Shown: positions 6,169-13,960 of the stretch, in pieces
Layout of the letters: every line of letters begins with the position of its first letter
Numbering within the stretch: the first letter of the stretch is position 1
Assembly (NCBI GenBank): GCA_043758205.1
Contig: JAYVNY010000031.1
Coordinates: 1-15,367, forward strand
Reading direction: 5' to 3'
DNA from: JANNGC01 sp043758205
Lineage (GTDB): Bacteria > Verrucomicrobiota > Verrucomicrobiia > Limisphaerales > SIBH01
Length of the DNA: 15,367 bases
Notes under the pieces: generated by a model
The model's database searches: none
Told to the model about the DNA's origin: nothing
Seen by the model: only the letters and a program-made list of their open reading frames with translations
Translations under genes and position numbers: made by a program

Positions 6169-6543
6169 ATGAAGCAGCGCATCCTGGTCGTTGATGACGA
6201 GCCGCAAATCCGCGAGATGCTTTCCATGTACTTTTCGCGGCACGGATACGAAGCCGCCACGGCGGGTGATTCCGCCACCACCCTGCGTATCGTGAAGGAG
6301 TCGCCTGTGGATGTCGTGGTGCTCGACATCAGCCTCGCCGACGAGGACGGATTGAAACTTCTGGAACAGCTCAAGAAATGCCAGCCCGGCCTGCGCGTCA
6401 TCATGCTCACCGGCATGGGCTTCGTGGAAGACCTGCTGCAAGAGGCGCAACAGAAAGGCGCCGACGGCTACGTGAGCAAGGTGCTGCCGCTCGATGAACT
6501 GCTGCTCGCTATTCAGCGGATTTTGAAGAATCCACCGGCCTAG
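6169..6543 (+). CDS. Stand-alone response regulator receiver domain protein
   Basis: The 124 residues are one complete receiver (REC) domain of the CheY fold. The acidic pocket is D9-D10 in VVDDEP, the phosphoacceptor is D53 in VVVLDIS, the switch threonine is T81 in MLTGMG, and the conserved lysine is K104 in YVSKVLP. There is no output domain, so it must signal by protein-protein contact after phosphorylation by a kinase encoded elsewhere. An in-frame ATG at 6151 would add six residues; the one at 6169 fits the family start (MKQRILVVDDE). No histidine kinase or chemotaxis gene lies in the window. A small membrane protein gene follows after 48 bases on the same strand and may be cotranscribed. 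Confidence 0.92.
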   Translation: MKQRILVVDDEPQIREMLSMYFSRHGYEAATAGDSATTLRIVKESPVDVVVLDISLADEDGLKLLEQLKKCQPGLRVIMLTGMGFVEDLLQEAQQKGADGYVSKVLPLDELLLAIQRILKNPPA

Positions 6544-6591
6544 CCTCTCCGGGTAGCAGACGTGGGCACAAGGCTCTAGCAAACCGTAAGT

Positions 6592-6876
6592 GTGAACAAA
6601 CCCGCCCACATCCCTCACGTCAGGCTGCTGGTCGCGGGGTTGACCTCGCTGTTTTTGCTCACCGGAATGGCGTTTCATTGGTTCGGGCTGCTTGGCTCGA
6701 CGCTCCAAAAATTCGCCCCCATGAGCCTCTGTGCCTTCATCCTCGTTATTCTGGTGCCTGTGATCCTCCGCGGCTCGACGGTGCAACAGTGGCTCGCCAT
6801 GACGCTGGCGGTATTTCCCCTGCTGTCGCTCGCTTTAATTTTTCTTACATCCGGTTTTGTTTCATCGCCGCGTTAG
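6592..6876 (+). CDS. Small three-helix membrane protein, unknown function
   Basis: The GTG at 6592 opens a 94-residue frame. Three hydrophobic stretches can be seen: about residues 10-30 (VRLLVAGLTSLFLLTGMAFH), 44-60 (SLCAFILVILVPVILRG) and 65-88 (QQWLAMTLAVFPLLSLALIF). The loops are short and partly basic. I do not recognise a family. The start is uncertain, since no ribosome binding site is clear and an ATG at 6667 is also in frame; the GTG keeps the first helix intact. It ends 12 bases before the stop of the convergent purC gene, so the two transcripts probably overlap at their 3' ends. It could be cotranscribed with the receiver gene upstream. Confidence 0.6.
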   Translation: MNKPAHIPHVRLLVAGLTSLFLLTGMAFHWFGLLGSTLQKFAPMSLCAFILVILVPVILRGSTVQQWLAMTLAVFPLLSLALIFLTSGFVSSPR

Positions 6877-6888
6877 CTTTCGCCGCCA

Positions 6889-7776
6889 TTACAGATGCCG
6901 CCCTGTCAGCCGCAGATACGCCTCCAGATATTTCTCCTGCGTTTTCTGCACCACGTAGTCGGGCAGCGCGGGCGCGGGGGGCTGCTTGTTCCAGTGGATG
7001 CGTTCCAGGTAGTCGCGCAGGAATTGTTTGTCGAAGCTGGGCTGGCCGCCGCCCGCTTCGTAGGTGTCCGCGGGCCAGAAGCGTGAAGAGTCAGGCGTGA
7101 GCACCTCATCAATCAGAATGAGCTGCCCGTCAAAAACCCCGAACTCGAACTTGGTGTCCGCGATGATGATGCCCCGGTCGTGCGCGTGCGCGCAGGCCGC
7201 ACGATAAATTTTCAGACTGAACTCCCGCGCCTGTTCCGCTATTTCCGCGCCCACAATTTCCACCGCGCGCGCGAAGGAGATATTCTCGTCATGCCCCGTC
7301 TCCGCCTTGGTCGCGGGCGTGAAGATCGGTTCGGGCAGTTGCGCCGACTCGGTGAGTCCCTCGGGCAGTTTGATCCCGCACACGGTCTGCGACTGCTGAT
7401 ATTCCTTCCACCCCGAGCCGGCGAGGTAGCCGCGCACCACGCACTCAATGGCCAAGGGTTTCGCGCGCTTCACGATCATGCTGCGGCTTTCGAGCATGGC
7501 GCGGAACGGCAGCAATTGAAGGGGCAGCGGGTCGCCGGGTTTGGCGAGCAGATGGTTCGGCACGAGCGCGGCGAACTTCTCGAACCAGAAGTGGGAAATC
7601 TGAGTGAGCACCTCGCCCTTGCGCGGGATGCCGTTGGGCATGATGCAATCGAAGGCGGAGATGCGATCCGTCGCGACCATCAGGAAGGCGTCGCCGAGAT
7701 CGAAGAGTTCGCGAACTTTTCCGCTGCGGATTTTCGGAACGCCCGGCAGATCAATTTGCAACAACGGCTGTGACAT
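6889..7776 (-). CDS. purC: Phosphoribosylaminoimidazole-succinocarboxamide synthase
   Basis: SAICAR synthetase joins aspartate to CAIR using ATP in de novo purine synthesis in the cytoplasm. The 295-residue length fits the longer, yeast Ade1-like class. Visible motifs are KIRSGKVRELFDLG near the start (nucleotide site), ATDRISAFDCIMPNGIPRKG, ECVVRGYLAGSGWKEY, FTPATKAETGHDENIS, IADTKFEFG and LIDEVLTPDSSRFWP. All parts of the active site look intact. ATG at 7776 is used; no ribosome binding site is obvious. It follows recJ on the same strand after 121 bases, so it may be part of that operon or have its own promoter in the gap. No other purine gene is nearby. Confidence 0.96.
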   Translation of the reverse strand: MSQPLLQIDLPGVPKIRSGKVRELFDLGDAFLMVATDRISAFDCIMPNGIPRKGEVLTQISHFWFEKFAALVPNHLLAKPGDPLPLQLLPFRAMLESRSMIVKRAKPLAIECVVRGYLAGSGWKEYQQSQTVCGIKLPEGLTESAQLPEPIFTPATKAETGHDENISFARAVEIVGAEIAEQAREFSLKIYRAACAHAHDRGIIIADTKFEFGVFDGQLILIDEVLTPDSSRFWPADTYEAGGGQPSFDKQFLRDYLERIHWNKQPPAPALPDYVVQKTQEKYLEAYLRLTGRHL

Positions 7777-7834
7777 TGCGCGAGGATGGCGCGCGGAGGA
7801 TGGCAGTGGAAAGTTGAAAGTGGGCGGAGGGAGT

Positions 7835-7888
7835 CAGTAATCAGTGCGCCCTCTGAATCCACTGAGTCACTGACCTACTTGATTACTG
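7835..7888. repeat. Short inverted repeat between recJ and purC
   Basis: CAGTAATCA (7835-7843) and TGATTACTG (7880-7888) are exact inverted copies 36 bases apart. The nearby GAAAGTTGAAAGTG (about 7808-7821) resembles the heptamer unit found in recJ. No T run follows, so a terminator is not claimed; an operator or old repeat remnant is possible. Confidence 0.35.
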
Positions 7889-7897
7889 TTTACCGAC

Positions 7898-9622
7898 TCA
7901 CTCCGTCGCGCGCCAGTCCAGAACCTTCAACTGCACGCGGGTGTTGCCGTTGTAGCGGTTCAGTTCCGGCACGCAGGCGAGATCAAATTTGCCGACCGGC
8001 AGCGAGCCTTCTTTCGCATTCCACAACACCGCTTCGTGCGTGCGCGTGCCGTCGGTGATCCACATCTTGGCATGCTGCTTCTCCTTGCCCATGCGTTGCA
8101 ACGCCCGCTCGTGGCCCACGCCGCGCAGGCAGAACTGCACGCGCGGGTTACCCATGCCGGTCTGTTCGAGGCGCGCGAGTTCTTCGAGCCGTTGCACGCT
8201 CAGGTCGGCGCAGGTCAGTTCGGCATCGAGGCGGAGCGAGGGTTGCAGTTGCTCGGGTTTCAAACTGCGGCGCGCGATGGCGTTCATGCATTCGCGGAAG
8301 GCGTCGAGCTGGTCGGGGTGAATCGTCACGCCGGCGGCCATCGCGTGACCGCCGTGCCGGATCAACAGATCGTCGCACTCACGCAACGCCGCCGCGAGGT
8401 CGAAGCCCTCGATGCTGCGGCCTGAACCACGCCACTCGTCCCCTTCCCCGCCGATGATGAACGTGGGGCGATAAAATTCCTGCAACACGCGCGAGGCGAC
8501 AATACCCACGACGCCGATGTGCCAGAGCAATTGTCCCTCGACCAAAACGAAATCGCGCGCCGGATCGAAGCGCGCCCGGATCGCGCCGATGGCTGCATCA
8601 GAGATGCTGCGCTCGATGGACTGGCGCTCGATGTTGCGCGAGTTGAGCGACTCGGCGATGCGCTTGGCCGTGGCGAGATCGCGCGCGAGCAGGAGTTGCA
8701 ACGCTTCCTCGGCGTTCTCGAGGCGACCGGCGGCATTCAGGCGCGGCGCGAGTTGAAAGCCCACTTCGTAACCGCCAACTTCGCCTTCGACACCTGCGAC
8801 TTCTTTCAACGCGACGAGTCCGGGCCGCGTGGTGGTGGTGAGGCGCGGCAATCCGGCGCTGACGAGAATGCGGTTCTCGCCGATCAGTGGAACAAGATCG
8901 GCGATGGTCCCGAGCGCCACCAGATCGAGGAGCGGGCGGACATCGAATTCCTGCGCGCCGGGAAAATTGGTTTCACGTCCGTGTTTGAGAACGGCGTGGG
9001 CCAACTTGAAGGCGAGTCCGGCGGAGCAGAGTTCGGTGAAACGAGGGAGTTGAGAGTTGAGGGTTGAAAGTTGAGGGTTGACCAGTGCCACCGCAGCGGG
9101 CGGCGGATCGGAAACTTGGTGGTGGTCGAGCACGAGCACGTCCACGCCGCGTTCGCGAAGCCATGCGATTTGTGCGACGGCGGTCGAGCCGCAGTCCACG
9201 GCGAGCAGGAGCTTCACCGGGAATTTCTCCAAGCAATTCTCCACGCCGGACTGGCTGAGTCCGTAGCCCTCGTCCATGCGGTGCGGCAGGTAGTAATGCA
9301 CTTTCCAGCCCAGCGCGGTCAGCACGTCATGCAGCAGCGTGGTCGAGGTCACACCGTCCACGTCGTAATCACCAAAGATGACCAGCGGTTCGCGCGCGGC
9401 GTGCGCCGCGAAAAGTCGCTCGACGGCGACGCGCATATTCGGGAGCAGGAACGGGTCGGCGAGATTCTTGAGCTTGGGATCGAGGAAGCGCGCGATGGGT
9501 TCCGGCTCGCTGTGGCCGCGATTGAGCAGGCACTGGGCGAGCAGCGGGGAGATTTTTAATTCGCGCACCAGAAATTCCACGAGTGCCGGCTGCGCGGGGG
9601 CAATGGACCAGCGGTGTTTCAT
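7898..9622 (-). CDS. recJ: Single-stranded-DNA-specific exonuclease RecJ
   Basis: RecJ is a 5'-3' single-strand exonuclease in recombination and mismatch repair. From the ATG at 9622 the protein has 574 residues, close to E. coli RecJ (577). DHH-family motifs are in order: FGDYDVDG (83-90), AVDCG (141-145), LDHH (165-168), VALGTIADLVPL (235-246), APRLNAAGR (292-300) and the DHHA1 motif HGGHAMAAG (423-431). The last 110 or so residues form the OB-fold part. The ATG overlaps the stop of terC by four bases (ATGA), which points to coupled translation and decides the start; upstream in-frame sequence is antisense-like extension. Residues 184-191 (QLSTLNSQ) come from a heptamer repeat tract (9048-9082) placed between the DHH motif and ELCSAG. 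Confidence 0.96.
   Translation of the reverse strand: MKHRWSIAPAQPALVEFLVRELKISPLLAQCLLNRGHSEPEPIARFLDPKLKNLADPFLLPNMRVAVERLFAAHAAREPLVIFGDYDVDGVTSTTLLHDVLTALGWKVHYYLPHRMDEGYGLSQSGVENCLEKFPVKLLLAVDCGSTAVAQIAWLRERGVDVLVLDHHQVSDPPPAAVALVNPQLSTLNSQLPRFTELCSAGLAFKLAHAVLKHGRETNFPGAQEFDVRPLLDLVALGTIADLVPLIGENRILVSAGLPRLTTTTRPGLVALKEVAGVEGEVGGYEVGFQLAPRLNAAGRLENAEEALQLLLARDLATAKRIAESLNSRNIERQSIERSISDAAIGAIRARFDPARDFVLVEGQLLWHIGVVGIVASRVLQEFYRPTFIIGGEGDEWRGSGRSIEGFDLAAALRECDDLLIRHGGHAMAAGVTIHPDQLDAFRECMNAIARRSLKPEQLQPSLRLDAELTCADLSVQRLEELARLEQTGMGNPRVQFCLRGVGHERALQRMGKEKQHAKMWITDGTRTHEAVLWNAKEGSLPVGKFDLACVPELNRYNGNTRVQLKVLDWRATE
9048..9082. repeat. Tandem heptamer repeat inside recJ
   Basis: Five adjacent 7-base units on the plus strand follow the pattern (A/G)GTTGA(G/A/C): AGTTGAG, AGTTGAG, GGTTGAA, AGTTGAG, GGTTGAC. 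On the coding strand three units give seven residues, read as LSTLNSQ. Tracts of this kind are common as intergenic repeats; here one is in frame in a conserved gene. Confidence 0.85.
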
Positions 9623-10599
9623 TTCGGGTCGTTGCGGTGCGCGCGCCGGCCCGCGACGACCGAGAGGAGAATCGAAACGAGGATGATGCCGCCAACGATG
9701 GCGAGCGAGACGGTGTTCGGAATGTTCAGTTGGAACCACTTCGGATCGTGACCATGCGGATCAATCAGCATCTTCAAGCCAATGAAGGCCAGGACCACGG
9801 CCAGCCCGGTTTTGAGATGGCGGAAAAAATCAAAGGCCCCGGCCAGCACGAAGTAGAGCGAGCGCAGGCCGAGAATGGCGAAGACGTTCGAGGTGAAAAC
9901 GATGAAGCCGTTGCTGGTCACGCCGAAGATGGCGGGGATGGAATCAATCGCGAAAATCAAATCCGTCGTCTCCACGCAGATCAGCACCAGTGCGAGGGGG
10001 GTGAACGCGCGCTGGCCGTTCAGCACGGTGAAGAATTTTTGCCCCTCCAGATTCGGCGCGACCGGATAAAATTTTTGCGCCAGCCGAAGGACGAAATTCT
10101 TCTCGGGACGCACCTCCTCGGCGCCGCCGAAAATCATTTTCACGCCCGAGACCACGAGCAGCGCGCCGAGGATGTAGAGCACCCACTCGAATTGCTGCAC
10201 AATCGCCACACCCACGCCGATCATCACGCCGCGCATGACCAGTGCCCCGAGGATGCCCCAGAACAGCACGCGATGCTGGAACTCCATCGGCACGCGGAAG
10301 TAGGCGAAGATGAGCGCGATGACGAACACGTTGTCCATCGAGAGCGACAGTTCAATGATGTAGCCCGTGACGAAGTCCACCGTGTCCTTCTTCTGCCATG
10401 AGTCCGCCATGGCCGGCGCGACGAGTATGGCGAAGAGCATCGCGCACGCGAACCAGATGCCCGTCCACATCAGCGCCTCGCGGAACTTGACCACATGGGC
10501 GCGGCGGTGGAACACGCCCAGGTCGAGGGCCAGAAAAATCAAAATGCAGACGATGAACCCGGCCCAGTGCCAGGGAGTGATCGTGGTCGCAGCAAGCAT
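9619..10599 (-). CDS. TerC/Alx family integral membrane protein
   Basis: TerC-family proteins are multi-pass membrane proteins; several export manganese or other metal ions, and others are linked to tellurite resistance or membrane protein insertion. The 326-residue protein (ATG 10599) has about nine helices and the two family acidic motifs: LSMDNVFVI with D89 and FAIDSIPAIF with D219. FIVFTSNVFAILGLRSLYF (232-250) is also diagnostic. The usual D-P before that block is N-G here (TSNGF). A TTG at 10629 would add ten residues; ATG is preferred. It lies 60 bases after the coiled-coil gene and overlaps recJ by four bases, so it is inside an operon. There is no room for a yybP-ykoY manganese riboswitch directly before it. 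Confidence 0.92.
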   Translation of the reverse strand: MLAATTITPWHWAGFIVCILIFLALDLGVFHRRAHVVKFREALMWTGIWFACAMLFAILVAPAMADSWQKKDTVDFVTGYIIELSLSMDNVFVIALIFAYFRVPMEFQHRVLFWGILGALVMRGVMIGVGVAIVQQFEWVLYILGALLVVSGVKMIFGGAEEVRPEKNFVLRLAQKFYPVAPNLEGQKFFTVLNGQRAFTPLALVLICVETTDLIFAIDSIPAIFGVTSNGFIVFTSNVFAILGLRSLYFVLAGAFDFFRHLKTGLAVVLAFIGLKMLIDPHGHDPKWFQLNIPNTVSLAIVGGIILVSILLSVVAGRRAHRNDPK

Positions 10600-10659
10600 G
10601 GTCGCGAATGGAAGGAAGCGCGGAGGCAAATAGCAAGCCCGTCGCGACTCGTGCCTGAG

Positions 10660-12090
10660 TTACTGCAACTTCAGCGGCATCTGGAAGACGCGGTCGTAGA
10701 GCTGCGAAAGCATCTGGCCGGTCTGCTGGCTGGCCACGGAGTCGCCGAGCTGGATGGTGCGGGTGGGTGTGACCTGGTTGAGCACGGCGCAATAGTCGCC
10801 GTTGACCATGATGCCGAGCAGTTCGCCGCTCTTGGTGAAGACGAGGTCGCCACGCGAGGGGTTGAATTTGCCGAAGAGACCCTTGAGCAGATTGCGGTCC
10901 ACCTTCACGTATTGCGGGGGCGTGCCGGCTTCAATCGTGAACTTGCATTCACCGTAGTAGCCTTCGGTTGCGCCCACGATCACGGCCTCCTGAAATTTGA
11001 ACGGGTCGGTCGCCGCCTTGTAAATTTTCACGCCGTATTGCTTGGCCTGCGCCTCACCGACCGGGACGACGACCACGCGTGGGTCTTGCGCAAGGAAGGA
11101 CAGGCGCACGCCACCGTAGCGCGTCGGGCCGCGCTCCAGCACGGTGGTGATTTTATTCCAGTCCGTGCCGGGGTTCCAAATCATCAGCGGCGTGTCATCA
11201 ATGTGGAACAGCACAAAGACCTGCGAGCCTTCGGTGAACATGATGCACTGGCTCAACTTGCCTTTGACGACATCACGCCCAAACAAACCGCTGCGCACCG
11301 CCTCGAAGCGCGCGGTGATGCGGTTGCTGAGGAACTGGTTGAAAATCGCATTCGGCGCGAGTGCGCGGTGGTCGCGAATTTCCTGCGTCAGCTCGCCAGA
11401 CTTTTGGGCGAGCGTGCCGAGGTTGGTGGCCAGGGTCGAGGCGGTGGCTTGCAGCTTCGCCTTGTCTTCACGCTCCGCCGCCACGGTGGTGCGCAAGTCG
11501 GCGACTTGTTCGCGGGTCAGATTTTTCTCGGCCTCGGAGACTTGCAGGCGGGCGGAAATTTGCTGCTTCTCGGCCAGCGTGGTTTGGGCGGCCTTCTCCG
11601 CGTCGGAAAGTTTTTGCTGAAGGGCGAGGGCTTCCTGTTCGCGGCGTTTCAAGTCGGCTTCGAGCGCGGCGAGCTTTTCTTTCGACATCACGTTCTCCGT
11701 GCTTGCCGCGGTGAGCCTGCCCTGCACGTCTTTCAAGTTCGTCTGCACGGAGGCGAACTGCTGGGCCAGCGCGGAGCGTTCCTGCTCAATCTGCTTCGCC
11801 TGGTCCTCGGTCTTGCGCAGGTCGGTCTGGAATTTTTTGATGCGCTGCTCGCGCTCGGCGACGGCCTGTTCCTGCGCGCGCAACTCCTGCGTGAGCTTGT
11901 CGCGTGACTGCTTTTCGTCTTCGAGCGCGATCTTGAGCGTGCCGACCATGTCGGCGCTGCCGCCGATGGGCTTGGGCGCAGTCGTGACGCGCGTCTCGGG
12001 CTTGGGCGCTTCCTCGGCGTCGAAGTTCGAGAACGCCACCAGCGTGACGAGCAGGAAGTCGCAGAGGATGATGAGAATGGTACGATTCAT
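10660..12090 (-). CDS. One-helix coiled-coil protein with ExbD/MotB-like anchor and protease-like C-terminal domain
   Basis: The 476-residue protein starts MNRTILIILCDFLLVTLVAF. This is one membrane helix carrying an aspartate (D11) in its first half, as in ExbD, TolR and MotB, where the residue binds the translocated proton. Residues about 50-240 are strongly charged Gln/Glu/Lys/Ala-rich coiled coil. Residues about 245-476 are globular. The stretch KFNPSRGDLVFTKSGELLGI (408-427) resembles the catalytic-serine strand of trypsin-like proteases (GNSGGPLVF, then G-x-V-x-GI), putting S412 at the nucleophile place; a matching histidine motif is not clear. ATG 12090 overlaps the stop of the upstream membrane gene by four bases, so the products are probably partners. 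I do not recognise a named family; the motor-type role is inference. Confidence 0.75.
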   Translation of the reverse strand: MNRTILIILCDFLLVTLVAFSNFDAEEAPKPETRVTTAPKPIGGSADMVGTLKIALEDEKQSRDKLTQELRAQEQAVAEREQRIKKFQTDLRKTEDQAKQIEQERSALAQQFASVQTNLKDVQGRLTAASTENVMSKEKLAALEADLKRREQEALALQQKLSDAEKAAQTTLAEKQQISARLQVSEAEKNLTREQVADLRTTVAAEREDKAKLQATASTLATNLGTLAQKSGELTQEIRDHRALAPNAIFNQFLSNRITARFEAVRSGLFGRDVVKGKLSQCIMFTEGSQVFVLFHIDDTPLMIWNPGTDWNKITTVLERGPTRYGGVRLSFLAQDPRVVVVPVGEAQAKQYGVKIYKAATDPFKFQEAVIVGATEGYYGECKFTIEAGTPPQYVKVDRNLLKGLFGKFNPSRGDLVFTKSGELLGIMVNGDYCAVLNQVTPTRTIQLGDSVASQQTGQMLSQLYDRVFQMPLKLQ

Positions 12091-13721
12091 GACTGCACTT
12101 CGCTTTCCAGAATCAACTGCCGGCGCAGCGGCCGGACGTGAAAGATTTTCAGCACGGACACGAAGATGATGCCGAACGCGGTCGAGGCGTAGGCCATCAT
12201 CGAGATTTGGCCGATGCCCATGGACATGAGAATGAGCGTCAGCACCGAACCGACAAAGCCGACGTAGAGGCCGGCGTCGAAGAGCAGATCTTCATTTTCG
12301 AGCAGGCGCAGCTTCATGCTCGGCAGCACCGCGTCGCGGCGGATGCGCGCCAACCGCGAGAGACACCAGACGTAGATGAGGACCTGAACGGAGAAGAACG
12401 TGATCAGCGAGATGAGGGGCATTGTCTTCATAAGATTAGCATTAAGTGGGGGCAGTTGAATTCCGGCCGCCGCGGCGAGGTTAGGAATTTGAATCCGCAT
12501 GGGAAAAGGATGCGCCTGATCGGCCGCACCGAGAAACGGCTCGATGGCCACCGCGATGACGAACGTCAGCGCGAGCGTGAAAACCGAATCTCCCGCCAGC
12601 CGTAGCCCGAGCCGATGCCCGAGCGGTGCGAAGCTGCCAATGGCCCGCGCAATGCAGAACGCCGCCAGCAGGAGCAGCACATATTTGATCAACAACGCGC
12701 CGAAGTGGGACGCCACCGCCGCCGGCACCAGCGCGTAGAAGAACGCGCCGAAGGGGTTGTAACCCACGATCTTGGCGCGCACGCCGCCGTAGTAGATGCG
12801 CTGCTGGTTCTGCACGAGCAGTTCCACCGCGCCGCGTCCGTGGCGCAGCGCGAAGTTGAGATCGTTCAGGCCGGTCTCGGAAAACTTCGTCAGATATTTC
12901 GCCACGCCACTGGCGTTGCCGGACAGAACTGCGGCGGAGTAAATGCTGGGTGAGGCTTCCCCATTCGCGCGCATGGCTTCGGCCAGTTCGCGCAGGGTGT
13001 TCAAGTCATTGACCTGCTTGATAAGCTCGGTGAGCGAGACCCAGTCGAGCCGTTTGCCGAGCGAAAGCAGATCGAGATAGACGAGTTCGAGCGAGTCGGA
13101 GCTTTGACCGCGATTGGCGAGCATGGCCAGCCCTTCAAACGCATCGCGGAAGTTTGGCGTGAAATAGTCTCCTTGGTACAACAGGCCTGCCGTGAGAATC
13201 GCCGCGTCAAAGGCCTGGCCGGAAGAACTGGTCGCGGCGGGGAAATGCACGGGGTTCGCGAGTTGGCGGTTCTTGAGAATCTGCTGCACCCCGGGACGGC
13301 GGGAGGTTTGGAGGAGGGCGAGGGTTTTCTCCCGCGCGGCGCGGCGGGCGAGAATTTCCACGATGGGCTGCGGCTCCTTGGCGGACGGAGCGAGATCCGT
13401 TTTTTCCAGCAAGGGCGTCGCGCCGCCGAGCGCGACGAGGGTGGGATTTTCCTGCGAGAAGGTCGCCACGCCTCGCGCGAGCACGTCGGCCTTGGGCGCG
13501 TTCTCGGACTGCGCCACGCGCCAGAGCATTTTGGCCGGGCCGACTTTTTCCACGCTCAGGAAAGTGAGTCCCTCGCCCGCCAGCGTAGCGCCAGCCCGGG
13601 CGCGGCCCGCGCCCTCGACCGCCGCCGCGTCCACCGCACGGAAATGCGCAGGCACGAGCAGCGCGCATCCCAGCAGGAGCACGCCGCCCAGCAGACAGCC
13701 AATCAGCCACAATCTTCGCAT
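12087..13721 (-). CDS. Multi-pass membrane protein with ExbB/TolQ/MotA-like C-terminus
   Basis: From the ATG at 13721 the protein has 544 residues. A first helix (about 5-25, LWLIGCLLGGVLLLGCALL) is followed by about 315 residues of predicted extracytoplasmic helical sequence, then five helices near 342-362, 378-397, 434-454, 482-501 and 507-526. The last two (DAGLYVGFVGSVLTLILMSM, then SMMAYASTAFGIIFVSVLKI) follow the ExbB/TolQ/MotA pattern: a GxxGSVLTLI helix and an A-STAFG helix that line the proton path. A basic stretch (SRLARIRRD) lies before them. LLGC near residue 18 resembles a lipobox, but the hydrophobic run goes on, so a membrane anchor fits better. An ATG at 13760 adds 13 residues. 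Its stop overlaps the start of the one-helix partner. Function is inferred from these motifs only. Confidence 0.72.
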   Translation of the reverse strand: MRRLWLIGCLLGGVLLLGCALLVPAHFRAVDAAAVEGAGRARAGATLAGEGLTFLSVEKVGPAKMLWRVAQSENAPKADVLARGVATFSQENPTLVALGGATPLLEKTDLAPSAKEPQPIVEILARRAAREKTLALLQTSRRPGVQQILKNRQLANPVHFPAATSSSGQAFDAAILTAGLLYQGDYFTPNFRDAFEGLAMLANRGQSSDSLELVYLDLLSLGKRLDWVSLTELIKQVNDLNTLRELAEAMRANGEASPSIYSAAVLSGNASGVAKYLTKFSETGLNDLNFALRHGRGAVELLVQNQQRIYYGGVRAKIVGYNPFGAFFYALVPAAVASHFGALLIKYVLLLLAAFCIARAIGSFAPLGHRLGLRLAGDSVFTLALTFVIAVAIEPFLGAADQAHPFPMRIQIPNLAAAAGIQLPPLNANLMKTMPLISLITFFSVQVLIYVWCLSRLARIRRDAVLPSMKLRLLENEDLLFDAGLYVGFVGSVLTLILMSMGIGQISMMAYASTAFGIIFVSVLKIFHVRPLRRQLILESEVQS

Positions 13722-13957
13722 CAGAAAGCCAAAGTTATCATGTCGCCCGCGCGCGAGCATGGGAAATTTTTCAGCGCGGCGAGAGAAGCCGACGGTTCGC
13801 GCGCGAATCTATTCTGAAAAGTTTCCAAGTCTCCCGCAGGACCGGGAAATAATTTAGAATTCAGAAAATCAGGAACACGGCTTGGACTGTGCCTCTCATC
13901 AGGAGTCCTCCCGCCTGTGCTTCACCCAAATAATTCTCACCGGCCGCCCGGCAAGAA
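13722..13957. other. Intergenic region before the membrane-pair operon
   Basis: These 236 bases separate the DEAD-box gene stop from the start of the minus-strand membrane operon. Apart from the hairpin at 13931-13960 I see no gene. A promoter for the operon should lie here; TTGGAA (about 13827) and TAGATT are present on the minus strand, but their spacing is only 11 bases, so no promoter is called. Confidence 0.5.
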
Positions 13958-13960
13958 TTA
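13931..13960 (-). terminator. Hairpin terminator of the DEAD-box gene
   Basis: TAATTCT (13931-13937) pairs with AGAATTA (13954-13960), a two-base internal bulge follows on each side, and an inner CCGG/CCGG stem closes a CCGC loop. The TAA stop of the helicase gene forms the start of the structure on the minus strand, which ends in ATTATTTGGG. The T run is short, so the strength is uncertain. Confidence 0.45.

Noticed and set aside
6025..6786. Upstream extension of the FlgM-like frame
   Set aside because: It is antisense to the receiver gene and has no recognisable domain; the plausible protein starts at 6024.
10600..10659. A yybP-ykoY manganese riboswitch before the TerC gene
   Set aside because: Only 60 bases separate the genes and no paired structure of that class is visible.
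9583..11907. Long plus-strand frames opposite terC and the coiled-coil gene
   Set aside because: They are His/Glu/Arg-rich mirror frames of well-supported minus-strand genes.
13801..13830. TTGGAA and TAGATT as a promoter for the membrane operon
   Set aside because: The spacer is only 11 bases.
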